Below, piece after piece: positions 32,908-43,000 of a stretch of 64,000 nt of DNA. Position 1 is the first letter of the stretch; each line of letters begins with the position of its first letter. The notes beneath the pieces were generated by a model, which did not search any database, was not told where the DNA came from, and saw only the letters and a list, made by a program, of their open reading frames with translations. A program made the translations under genes and the position numbers. The DNA is from Powellomyces hirtus (Eukaryota > Chytridiomycota > Chytridiomycetes > Spizellomycetales > Powellomycetaceae): contig JAHLKG010000020.1 of assembly GCA_025526995.1 (NCBI GenBank), forward strand, positions 186,001 through 250,000. The letters are read 5' to 3'.

Positions 32908-33621
32908 ATGGGAGACCAACCCTTCTACATTGCGAAAAACACACGCTCAACATCCAGCTCAGTTGTTAACGTCCCATTCTCTGCTCACAGGGTTTTCCCA
33001 ATCGGCTCTTGGCGCCGGCAGCAATGGATCGCCACCGTAAGTGTCAAACCTGAGCGATTTTACACGTACATAAACAAACTCCTGAACAGCCACATCTTTG
33101 TCCGATTTGGATAGTACATCCTCTTGATTCTCTGGGGTCTTCTCGACATCATCGCACGTAGTCTCAGCCACTGGGGTTCCGGCAGGAAAACCACTGCTCA
33201 GTCTGATCCGGCAATCGAAGGAGGAGAGTCCGGTGGAGGGACAGGCGCTACCAGCACGTTCGGCGTTACGCGGAAGCATCCCGAGGTAAGAGGAAAAAAG
33301 AAAGCGGAGCACAGCTGGGACTGGTTGAGTTATGATAATAACTTCTGTCTTCGCTATGTTACTTCTCAGCACTGGCGCGTCCGCCACGCCGAACGCATCG
33401 CACGCTACTCGTTCATCATGAGTTTCGCAGCCACGGTCGCCAACGAGCTCGGCGCGGGCATCACTCGTGGAACCGCCATTCTTCTGTGGATCTTCTTTGC
33501 CCTTTCCGTCGTCTACATCTTCTTGGCCATGGCAGTCAGGCACCCTTCCCTCCCTCCCGCCCTTGGGTTGCCCCAGATCGTCATCCTCATTGTTATCTTC
33601 GGGCTGTCGTTCCGCACCTGA
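32908..33621 (+). CDS. Small four-TM membrane protein, unknown family
   Basis: Proposed exons 32908-33036, 33115-33285 and 33370-33621 (183 residues). Intron 1 is GTAAGT...GATAG (78 nt). Intron 2 is GTAAGA...TCTCAG (84 nt), in frame and without stops, so its removal rests on the splice motifs. The product starts MGDQPFYIAKN, then SWRRQQWIAT and a hydrophobic segment YILLILWGLLDIIARSLSHW. After a Gly/Ser-rich loop come IARYSFIMSFAATVANELG, GTAILLWIFFALSVVYIFLA and LPQIVILIVIFGLSF. I recognise no family. The start could be further upstream if another exon exists. Confidence 0.6.
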
Positions 33622-34283
33622 TTCGGCCGCATGTTCTTCTAGTGTAGCTCTCCTTCTTTGGCGTAGCGGTATGAGAGCGGTTGCATCTCTGTCGTCTCCT
33701 TGTTGCTTTTTTGTAAATAGTTGGCCCTGCGCGTTATGTCCTCGTCCTGTTCAACATGTAAAATACCAAATTCATCCCAACCAGTCAGTGCAGATAGATG
33801 TCTAGAGACCCCTTCTTTGGCAACGACCGTGACCAGCTGGCCAGCTGTCAAATATAGTGGGAAGAGTACTACTGCCCGGGGTTCCTCCTGGAATTGCAAC
33901 GAGCATCAGTGGGCACGTAAGCCGTTCGTTCGGACGCGCGACACGCACCCGAGGCGACACGGCTGGAAAGTTTGCTCGAGGCATAGAAAAAAGTAATTGC
34001 ATGCCTGCAAGATCAGCACAAACTACGAACTAAAAGTCTGAAAAAACCATCACGGACGGCTCGCGTATATCAAGGGGAAAAGTAAACCACCAGTTTATAG
34101 CCCCCCGCGAAAAAGTCATCGCGAGGACCCGACAGGCTGCGAACGTGTTTCTCACATCACCATCAGCGCCTCAGTGGTGATATCATCCCACTCTTGCCAC
34201 ATAACCGTTCCTCGCAAGCCCGCTCCAACACCCACTCCTCTCACACCATCTACCCCGCACACACGAAAGGCAAATAAAGCATC
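33622..34283. other. Intergenic region upstream of centrin
   Basis: I see no gene. It holds the 3' flank of the small membrane protein and the centrin promoter; an AAATAAAGC tract precedes the ATG. Confidence 0.4.
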
Positions 34284-35125
34284 ATGTCCCTCTTGTTCCC
34301 GAATCCAAAGCAGAAGCGCCGACAGGCCCGTCCCGAGTTGACCGAGGAACAGAAACTTGAAATCAAGGAAGCGTTCGATCTTTTCGACACGGATAAAGAC
34401 AACGCATTGGATTACCATGAGCTGAAGGTAACGCGAAACAGAGAGAGAGAGTAGCATTCCCGCAAGGTGGCGAGGGTTGGGACTCGCTTGCGAGTTGGGT
34501 TGGTTCAAGGGAAACGCATCTGACTGTTGAATTGCACAAACCAGGTCGCGATGCGAGCATTGGGATTTGATGTCAAGAAACCAGAAGTCCTTAAAATTCT
34601 CCGAGAATATGAAAAGAACGGACAAACAGGGCTGATCGATTTTGACGATTTCAACAAAGTCAGTAAGTATCACATCACAAATCGCAATAACCTGCCTACC
34701 AGCCCTGGCACTTGCCCCGATTTCTTTGCCTCCCAAAACGCCATCACGTTTCCTTGATAACCTTTATCTCATTCTCCTCCCAATCATAAAGTGACCGAAA
34801 AGATCCTATCGCGTGACCCAATTGAAGAGATTCGGAAAGCATTCCAGCTGTTCGACGACGACGGCACAGGCAAAATCACTTTGCGAAACCTTCGCCGTGT
34901 CGCCAAGGAGATCGGAGAGAGCCTCGACGACGATGAGCTCCAGGCCATGATTGACGAATTTGATCTCGATCAGGATGGAGAGAGTAAGTGATTACTTTTC
35001 ACGCGCACTGCCCCTCTTTGCCTCCTTCCAAGTGGCGACGCGCTTGTCATCAACCACTTACTTCTCCTCATTTTTTAGTTAATGAACAAGAGTTCCTCTC
35101 CATAATGACCGACAACAACGACTGA
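34284..35125 (+). CDS. Centrin (caltractin), EF-hand protein of basal bodies and spindle poles
   Basis: Four exons: 34284-34427, 34545-34662, 34792-34983 and 35079-35125 (166 residues, normal centrin length). It has the centrin opening (basic [22 protein letters not shown]) and four EF-hands. EF1 [12 protein letters not shown] is canonical. EF2 ([14 protein letters not shown]) lacks the Asp ligands. EF3 is [12 protein letters not shown], with Asn at the -Z position. EF4 DLDQDGEINEQE is canonical. Centrin binds Sfi1-type repeats at the basal body or spindle pole body and is required for duplication and, in flagellated cells, for basal-body fibres. The last acceptor sites (CATAAAG, TTTTTTAG) are weak but fixed by phase and family sequence. 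Confidence 0.93.
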
Positions 35126-35685
35126 TAGGAACCCTCGCGCATGCGTGTATCCTATTTGGACACTGCGTCTGTGTTTTGTTTTGCGAGCACAGACAAAGTG
35201 TGGTTTTTTGTAAAGAAATTTGGCTATCATCTCCTCACTAGCGCATTGTTCTATCCGGATGCACGGCAAGTCCTCCAGATACCCTTTGCCGCTGCGTATC
35301 TGCCATTCCTTATTGTCGGTCGCAAAACAATCTGCGTAGCTCAACCCTCGCGTGTGGGAATTCGTTTTGTGTGTTGTACGCGCCTTTGTGAGGAAGGATA
35401 GAGCTTAATAAACACTTTGATCTCTGGTACCGTTATCACCATACCGTTATCGTGGAAAAAACAAGCTGCGAAAGAAAGTTAACCTTAATGCTAACAAACG
35501 AAGGCGTCGCCTGACCTCCTGTTGAGGCGTTGTCTGAAAGTGCTCAACCACATAATGACTTTCCTCATATAACAGGGGGCGGGCAAGTCTTCTTGTTGTG
35601 AGTCCTCGATTCGTCATTAAGTTGAACCAATTAGGATTTTTTTCTTTGTACATCGCACAACGTTACGCACACTTTTTCTTTGACG
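35126..35685. other. Intergenic region between centrin and a small orphan gene
   Basis: It contains the centrin 3' flank, with an AATAAA-like signal in GCTTAATAAACAC near 35403-35415. No further gene was seen. Confidence 0.4.
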
Positions 35686-36071
35686 ATGGCAGACGAGCGA
35701 GGATTACCCGAATTTGGCGCTCGTTGCGATTCGTGGACTGGTGAGAGCAGCATCAAAGCGTTTGATCCAAAAACAAAAAAAAAAAAAAAACAATCGTTGG
35801 CCCCCATCTCTGACCCACCATATCAACAGGACTCCTGAACCCTGACCATCCATCCTCTCCACTCGCCTACTTCCCGCTCGGCAGCAACCGGCGCGGGAGT
35901 TCGCTCGAATCCCTGGGTAGCAGCAACAACCTGTTCTCGGTACGCGATGTGATGCCTGCCAATACGGACAAGACGTTGAGCAGTGCCAATGCGAGTGCCG
36001 GTGCACGGGATGGGAAGGGCAAGGGCAAGGAGGCGGTGGAGGAGGGAAAGGGAGGGACCGATGATGCTTGA
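35686..36071 (+). CDS. Small two-exon protein of unknown function (98 residues)
   Basis: Exons 35686-35740 and 35830-36071. The intron starts GTGAGA and ends ATCAACAG, and it contains an uninterrupted A run of about 18 near 35772-35790. The product begins MADERGLPEFGARCDSW, continues LLNPDHPSSPLAYFPLGS and RRGSSLESLGSSNNLF, and ends in a Lys/Glu/Gly-rich tail (DGKGKGKEAVEEGKGG). It looks disordered, and RRGSS and SLESL could be phosphorylation sites. I recognise no family. In-phase splicing and protein-like composition on both sides of the intron support it. Confidence 0.55.
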
Positions 36072-36415
36072 TAAGAGCGTGAGACTTTACTTTAACAAAT
36101 TTCTTCTGTCGTTGTCTGTGAATAAATGATGTGGTTAGTGTCAGCATTGGAGATCTTAGATTGTGTGCGTGCTGACTGGCATGAAGGGCATAGTTCAAAG
36201 CTCGCTAAAACGCAGACCAATGTCCATGTGACGACGTCCCTTTGGAAAACAGGAGCTTTGCATATATGTGTCAAAGAGCCATTTTTATGTACAGGACAAT
36301 ATGCAGACAAAGGAAGGGCAGGGGAAAACGCCGGCCATATGTATAACATCTTGGGGTAATAGGCGGAATATGCTGCACTGAAGAAACAAAGATGAGAAGT
36401 CAACCAATAGAACAA
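36072..36415. other. Convergent spacer, no gene seen
   Basis: It lies between the stop codons of the small orphan gene (+) and the SR-type factor (-) and presumably holds both terminators. An AATAAATG sits near 36120. Confidence 0.35.
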
Positions 36416-37309
36416 CTAATCGCGGATTCTGCGCCTCCTTCCCAGATCTCGCTTGGGCTCCGGGACATCATCGGGAGGAGTAGTGGGACCATCCCAAGCG
36501 CGCAAAGATTCTATTTCGACAGGTCCATCTGATTCAACGGAAGGTTGTGCATCGGAGAGCCGGGAAGCGCGGGGCAAATGCATCGGTGAAGGAGGAGGAC
36601 GATCGGCACGAGGGGGCACCGGCGACGGGTCGCGACCAAGTGGCGGGGGCGAAGGCGTGCGACGGCGCCTCGGACGAGGGGAGTTGCCACTTCTTCTGCG
36701 GGGAGAGGGAGAGCGGCGTCTGCTGTTGCTGTAATGCCTCGGGCTGGGTGATCGGCCACGTTGGCGATCAGGCGGCGACGAGCCACGGTACCGAGGCCTT
36801 GCCCACTGAGGCCGAAAGCAGAAGAGAGAGCGACGATGATCAGAAGACACGTATATCGATGACAACTCAGAAAATGGCGTGGCAAGCGAGGAGACGACAC
36901 CAGAGCGCCTAGAAAACACAAACTCCACAATACCAGACTCTTCACTTGGGACAAAATATGTGTTTTTTGCCGCTCGTACCTCTACCGTAATTCTTTTCTC
37001 ATAGAACCTTCTGTCGTCCATTGCGTACAAGGCATCTTCGGCATCACGGTGATGCTCGAATTCCACAAACGCGTAGGAATGCGTGGCTCCAGGTTTGGGA
37101 GCGGGAATGTCGCATCTCACAAGAGGTCCAAATCTGCGCAGACGACGGGAAGACGGTGAGATGCATGAGAAACGACAAAGAGCGATATAGCGGTCTCGTG
37201 GGAAAGTCCTGTCGCGTTGGCACCTGCAGAACTCTTTGCCGAGATCTTTGGCACGCAGGTCGCGGTCAAAGTCTCTCACAAACAAGGTGGTGCTTCTTCC
37301 ACGATACAT
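36416..37309 (-). CDS. RRM-containing SR-type splicing factor
   Basis: Proposed exons 37224-37309, 36980-37133 and 36416-36805 (209 residues). The RRM covers about residues 7-75: RNP2 is TLFVRDF and RNP1 is HSYAFVEF, with FGPLVRCDIPAPKPG between. It is followed by RITVEWARPRYRG and an RS domain (RGRSPSPR, SRRRSPSPRRRSG, RRRRTPSPPP) and an acidic-then-basic tail (KRDLGRRRRIRD). SR proteins bind exonic enhancers and recruit U1 and U2AF. Both proposed introns (90 and 174 nt) are multiples of three without stops, so the unspliced frame is also open for 297 codons. I infer splicing because removal gives an intact RRM at FCRFGPL and a normal ITVEWARPR end. It is divergent from the aminotransferase (247 bp). 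Confidence 0.82.
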   Translation of the reverse strand: MYRGRSTTLFVRDFDRDLRAKDLGKEFCRCQRDRTFPRDRYIALCRFSCISPSSRRLRRFGPLVRCDIPAPKPGATHSYAFVEFEHHRDAEDALYAMDDRRFYEKRITVEVRAAKNTYFVPSEESGIVEFVFSRRSGVVSSLATPFSELSSIYVSSDHRRSLFCFRPQWARPRYRGSSPPDRQRGRSPSPRHYSNSRRRSPSPRRRSGNSPRPRRRRTPSPPPLGRDPSPVPPRADRPPPSPMHLPRASRLSDAQPSVESDGPVEIESLRAWDGPTTPPDDVPEPKRDLGRRRRIRD

Positions 37310-37556
37310 GTGCGTGCGTGTGAGAAAGTGACTGAGTGCCTGAGATTAGCGATTGCTGGCTGGGTGGGTAGTTTGGCTGTGTTGATGGGAAGAAAAAAAA
37401 AGAGATTGCTGGTTCTCGTTGAGCAAAAAGCCACAGACGGATGACTCATCAACGTCATAGAACAATTCGCACTTGTAGAATCCCATTGGCGTTCTTCGCA
37501 GTATATCTAACCATCACCAGCGACCCCAGGCACCCAGGTCGTGCGTCGTAAGAAGT

Positions 37557-39372
37557 ATGTCGCCTTCGAATGCCGCTCCCCACGAGGAGGCAGCCCTTGT
37601 CGCCGGCGCCCCAGTCTCTGCAACACTCAAGGAATCTTCTCCGCCCCAACTCTCGCGGCTTGCCAGGGATGCGACCTCACTAAGGCACACAATGCTGGAC
37701 GGACTCAAGAAGGCTCTTGGCAACCCATACGACGCAAAAACAAACGTCAATGGAATCCTCAACCTGGGCACCGCCGAAAACCATCTCATGTTTCCGGAAC
37801 TTCTCGAAAAGTTAAACTCAGACGCCATTCGCAAAGTCTCCCCAAGCATGCTGACCTATGGAACCATGTACGGTTCAGATCATCTGCGTGGCAACTTGGT
37901 ACGTCGTTGATGCTTGTTAAGGCATGGGCGAGGGCACCAGAGGACGAGCACGCAGTGCTATCGAACAAACTAGCAAGCTCGGGATGCTGAGGCCTGCTCT
38001 CGCGAATCAAGTCGCGTTGGCTCGGAATCAAAGCGCGGAGTGCTGCTCATCGGGGATCATCCCCTCCGATCAAGCAACGCGTTGCTGAAGGCTCGACCGC
38101 TCTTTATTCACTCTTGTGGCCTGCTGTTCTAGGCCCGTCTATTCAATACGTATCTGAAACCTGCGAAGGATGTCACTGCAGACAACATCACCGTGCACGC
38201 GGGATGTGGGGCAACTTTAAGCAATGTCGCCCAGGCTCTGACAAACCCAGGCGAGGGCATCTTGATACCATGGTAAGCAGCATGTGGCAAGTATCCCTTG
38301 ACCATTGCACGCTTATCAATTCGGACCAACACCTAGTCCGTTCTATGGAGGGTTTGAATTTGACTTGACCATGGTATGATCTACTGAAAACCGAACGCGT
38401 ATTGTGTGTGTCCCTCACATGTCGACCCTTTTTGCACACTAGTACGCACAAGCCAAGTTGATTCATGTGCAAACCAAATCAACCGACGAATTCCTAGTGA
38501 CAGTCGACGCGCTGGAAACAGCGTTCAAGATAGCGGAAGATGAAGGAACCCACGTATCCGCGCTGCTCCTGACAAACCCGGGCAACCCACTGGGACGCGC
38601 CCTATCACCCTCGACCCTCCTCCCGCTTCTGCAATGGGCCAAACGCCGGAACCTGCACGTCATTTCCGACGAAATCTACGCATTGTCCACATTCTCCGAG
38701 TCAAACCCTTTTGTCTCTGTCCTCTCCATGCCCGATCTCCCAGACCCGGACCACACGCACGTCGTCTGGAGCTTCTCGAAAGACTTTGGGTCCAACGGGA
38801 TCCGCGTCGGTGTGTTCGTCTCAAGAAACGAGCCACTGTTGAAAGCAATGCACATGTTCGCGGTAGTGACGAATGCATCAAGTTTGGCGGATGGAGCTAC
38901 GGCAAATCTGTTGGATGATCAGAAGTGGGTCGCATGGTACGTCAAGGAAAATCACAAGCGAATGAGATCGCAGTGCGAACGAATCACTGTCGAGCTCCGG
39001 GGAATGGAGATTCCCTTCTTGCAACCGGACAGCGCCTTCTTCTTATTGTAAGTGCCTTAGGCCCCACTGGAGATCCTTGGTCCAGGCCCGTCAGCGATTC
39101 ACACACATGAAATTGTTACTCATCTTCGTCTCGGTCTCTACAGTATGGATCTTTCACGATACGCCAAGAAAATCGAAGCTGCTCACGAGGGACCCGCAGG
39201 TGAAGCATGGCGCACGCTCTGGTACAAGCTCTTGGATGCAGGTGTGTATATCCTGCCCGGTGAAGCGTTCAGCTGCAGCGAACCGGGTTGGTACCGGATC
39301 GTTTTCACTGTGCCGTGGGAACGGATCTCCCTCGGCCTTGAACGATTGAAGAAAGTGTTGGCTAGTATTTGA
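37557..39372 (+). CDS. ACC-synthase-like PLP aminotransferase (fold type I)
   Basis: Five exons: 37557-37898, 38133-38272, 38337-38373, 38443-39047 and 39144-39372 (450 residues). It has the class I/II aminotransferase pattern: GILNLGTAEN near the N-terminus, YGTMYGSDHLRGNLARLF, a PLP-phosphate loop HAGCGATLSN, IPCPFYGGFEFD, LLLTNPGNPLGR, VISDEIYA, the Schiff-base lysine in VWSFSKDFGSNGIRVG, and a C-terminal RIVFTVPWE with the substrate-carboxylate Arg. This pattern fits 1-aminocyclopropane-1-carboxylate synthase and ACCS-like proteins. Fungal members often have other or unknown activities, so ethylene formation should not be assumed. Exon 3 is only 37 nt. All introns are GT-AG. Confidence 0.88.
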
Positions 39373-40001
39373 ATTTAGAGATAACAAAACACTCTGGAAG
39401 AGGAAACAAGCTGAAAAGCACATCCAAGGGAAGCATCACCAGTCTCCCTCCAAGTTCGATGCCTAATGCCCAAGTATAGATCAGCGTGCATACGAACGCG
39501 CAAGTAGTATTGTAAGATTGAAGGAACAGAACATTTGATCGACAATCCACACCCAAAAATGTATGGTTATGTTAGTTAATAGGCTTATGCAGTTTTGTAA
39601 TTTGTTTTGTTGTATATCATTGAATGAAATGGGAACCCATAGGGCGATATTCGATTCTGCAACCATCCGCCCCATGTCTGTCGCCAGAACTGGTGAGAAG
39701 TAAGTACTCCTTGACCTCCTTTTGCGAAGTTCTGTCTTCTTGACGAGGGTGGCTTAGTCACGCGTCTTAAGCAAGTACTCGCGGGGGAACGTCGCTTATG
39801 TGCGTGGGCTCAGCCGCGCATTTGTAAATTTCGCCGGAAACACACCTTTTTTTGTTGCGACAGAGTGATTCATCATTTGACGCACAAAGTCTATGAAGGG
39901 GTTTCAGAACCCAGTAGAGAGATAAATTAAACTAAGCAAAATGAGACGTGAAAAGGTGTGCTATAATACAAGGGAGTGATTTCGAGAAACGGAAGAGGCG
40001 T
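39373..40001. other. Convergent intergenic region
   Basis: It lies between the stops of the aminotransferase (+) and the ABC transporter (-). No gene was recognised. It is AT-rich near 39880-39960, as expected for 3' flanks. Confidence 0.4.
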
Positions 40002-43000
40002 TTATCGCTTAGGCTTCCGGAACAGGTAGGTAAAGCCAACAGCGACAACAATGTTGAAGATCCAGAAGCAGAGGAATATGCCCAAGTTCCTGTATCGGTT
40101 GTCAAAAGACCACTCGAAAGTGTCGATGTACTCGTTTCCAGTCGCGAACTGACAGTAATCGCAGGTGGTGGTCGAGTTCGGGTTGACGAGATAACCCGGA
40201 GCGCCGATGGCAAAAAACTCCTTGGTGTACTCGAAGCAAGATTGGCCCGGAGGAGTCTTGAAATGAATAAGATCCTCGTCGGAGCATGTGACGGTCACAT
40301 CGTGAAGGACGTTGGTTACAAAGCCTTCCATCAGGTATCGATAGGGATCGAGCGGATACATCCAGACTTTCCAGAATCGGATCATCGCTTGCGGGGGGAT
40401 CAGGACACCGCAGAAGAGTACAAGAAAAGAAAAAATGAAAGGATTGACGATGCTGGCCTGGACGATATTGGCGCAGAAAGCAGCAACAGCTTGACCGAGA
40501 GATACCGCAAAGAACAGATAGACGACGAACATCAGGAAAAAGTAGAATCCGCGCTCGGCTGTGGTGTCGAGACCAGCAGTCCAGTAGGAGACGCCGAAAC
40601 AGACAGCACCGGTGACGACCAGGTAAGGCAATTCGGTGACGACGATGGAGACAATGAATGGAATGAACCCGTAGAACTTGCTAGCGTATTCGCGTCGGAA
40701 ATAGGCGCGTTGCTGCATGAACTGGGGCTGAGCGAGGGTGATGACCGAGTTTCCGAGGATTAACAATTGGAAGATGAAGAAGATGCGGGAAGTGAGGTCA
40801 GAGGTGGACTTCTCCAGTTGGTAGAATGTGAAGCCGTTGAACAAGCCCACGAACAGCGCGTTCAGGAAACGACCGTAGTTGTAGGTTGTGTCGCGGAACC
40901 AGGTGACGTTCATGCGCTTGTAGACCTGCTTGAGTTGGTACAGAGTACTCGTGGAGAACTCCTTTGCGGAGTCGTCGTTCGAGGATGTGGCGTTGGCGAC
41001 AGCGGAAGAGGATTTGGCAATGTTGTCGAGCTCGGCGGTGACGGCTGCCTTCTCGTTGCTGTGTTGCCAGGTCTCCGACCAATCAACCTTGCTCTTCCCC
41101 CCGGATGTTCCAGCACCAATCACTTGGAGAATGTACTCGGCGGGATTCTCCTCCTTTGAACAGGTTCGGGCACCGTTGCGTTCAAAGTAGTCGAGCATGA
41201 CACGAGAATCTTTTCCGATATCGCCAAAGTACACAGTCTTTCCGCCCCGTTGCAACAGCAGCAGACGGTCAAAGTGCTCGAACAGGATAGATGAGGGCTG
41301 ATGGATGGTGCAGACGAGGGGCATACCGTGGTCAGCGAGCTTGCGGATGAATTTGATGATGTTGTACGAGGACTGTGCGTCAAGACCGGAGGTGGGCTCA
41401 TCGAGGTACATGAGACGAGGCTTGCCAACGAGTTCCATTCCGATGGTGAGACGTTTACGTTCTTCGATACTGATTCCACGGCCGGATTCGAGGTCTCCAA
41501 TCAAAGCATCACCGAGCTGGGTCATTTCCATCATGTCGAGAACCTTTTCAACGTAGTCGTACTTTTCCTGGATGGGGACCGAGGCGTCTTGCCGCATCAA
41601 GGCGGAGAAGCGAAGGGCTTCACGGACAGTCTGCATGGGGTTGTGGATGTCCATCTGCTCGACGTAACCGGTGATACGCTCAAAGTCCACCTTGAGGTCT
41701 TGGCCGTTGAGGAACACCTTTCCTTCAACTTTGCCCATAGTCTTGCGCTTGGCGAGGACGTCGAGAAGGGTGGTCTTTCCGGCACCGGAGGATCCCATGA
41801 GGGCAGTCATTTGACCGGGCTTGATCCAACCTTCGATGTTGTTGAGAAGTTGGCGCTCGCCGCCCTTGACGGGGACGGTGTAATTCATGTCTTGCCAGGT
41901 GAAGGTGGTACCAGTTGCAAAGTCACCATTGTCGCTGGAATCGTCAGCCGCAGCTTCAAGCTGTGCAGCATTAGCGGTAGGCGCATCGGTGGTAATGTCG
42001 TTCTGCTTGGGTGCTTTCCCCTTGAGGTACACTTGGCGAGTGTAACCGCCCTCAACAAGATCGATCTTCTCCATGGCGATGCAGTTGAGAAGGATGAAGA
42101 GAATCCAGAGGCAGAAGACTGCGAAAATAGAGATACCCATTTCCGATGTTTCATAACCAAAGGTTCCTTGCAGGTAAGCGGGGCCATCGAAAATGAGCTC
42201 GGTTCCAACTTGGCCCTTGCTCGTGCAAGTACGGTACAGCTCGTTGGTGTAGCTGGGTCCGAAGGGGACAGCCTCAGTGCCCTCACATGGGAAGTTTAGT
42301 CCCTTCATTTCGTTGATGATCAGAGCCTTGAAACCGTAGGACAGCGGGTTGATGTAGAACAACCAGACGAACCAGGGGTGCATTTTGTCGACGTGAATCA
42401 AGAAACCGTTGTAGGCGAGGGAACCGATCAGGATGATGTTGGCACACTGCGATGCGGCAAAGTAGGACTTGCAAACGGAACCCGCGAGTCGGAAGACTTC
42501 CGTCATGCACAGACCGGTGAGAAAGACCGTCACAACAAAGATGAAGAAAGCCCCGGCGTCGAGACGCAGACCTTCGAGGAAGTAAGCGCAAATGGAGAAG
42601 GCAATGACTTGCATCAAGGTGTTCGGGATGTCGGCGATGACGGCTGCGATGTGGTAAGCGGAGGGATAGTACATGGCGTAGGACTTGTGCTTCGCGAGGA
42701 TACGGCGACCACGCATGGCGTTGGGGAGTTCAGAGAGAGACATCAGGGACAAGAACATAAGCGAGGAGAAAAGCGCGGCACCACGGACGAAAGCACCGTT
42801 GGCGTTGAGGGGCAGGTTGATGTAGATGGTTGCGTAGATGAAAGCTTTAATGATGGTGAGGAACAGCTTGCCGACGACAGCAGCTTTGTCACCGGCCATG
42901 AGCTGGAACTCACGGGCGATGAGGGCCTTGACTTGCTGGAGGAAGTTGACGGTGTAGATGGTGGATGCGCGGGTTCCCTTGGTCTTGGCCTGCTTGACGG

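Noticed and set aside
36416..37309. Uninterrupted 297-codon reading of the SR factor
   Set aside because: It inserts 30 and 58 unrelated residues inside and after the RRM, both bounded by GT...AG. The spliced version gives a normal RRM. It is kept as a possible retained-intron isoform only.
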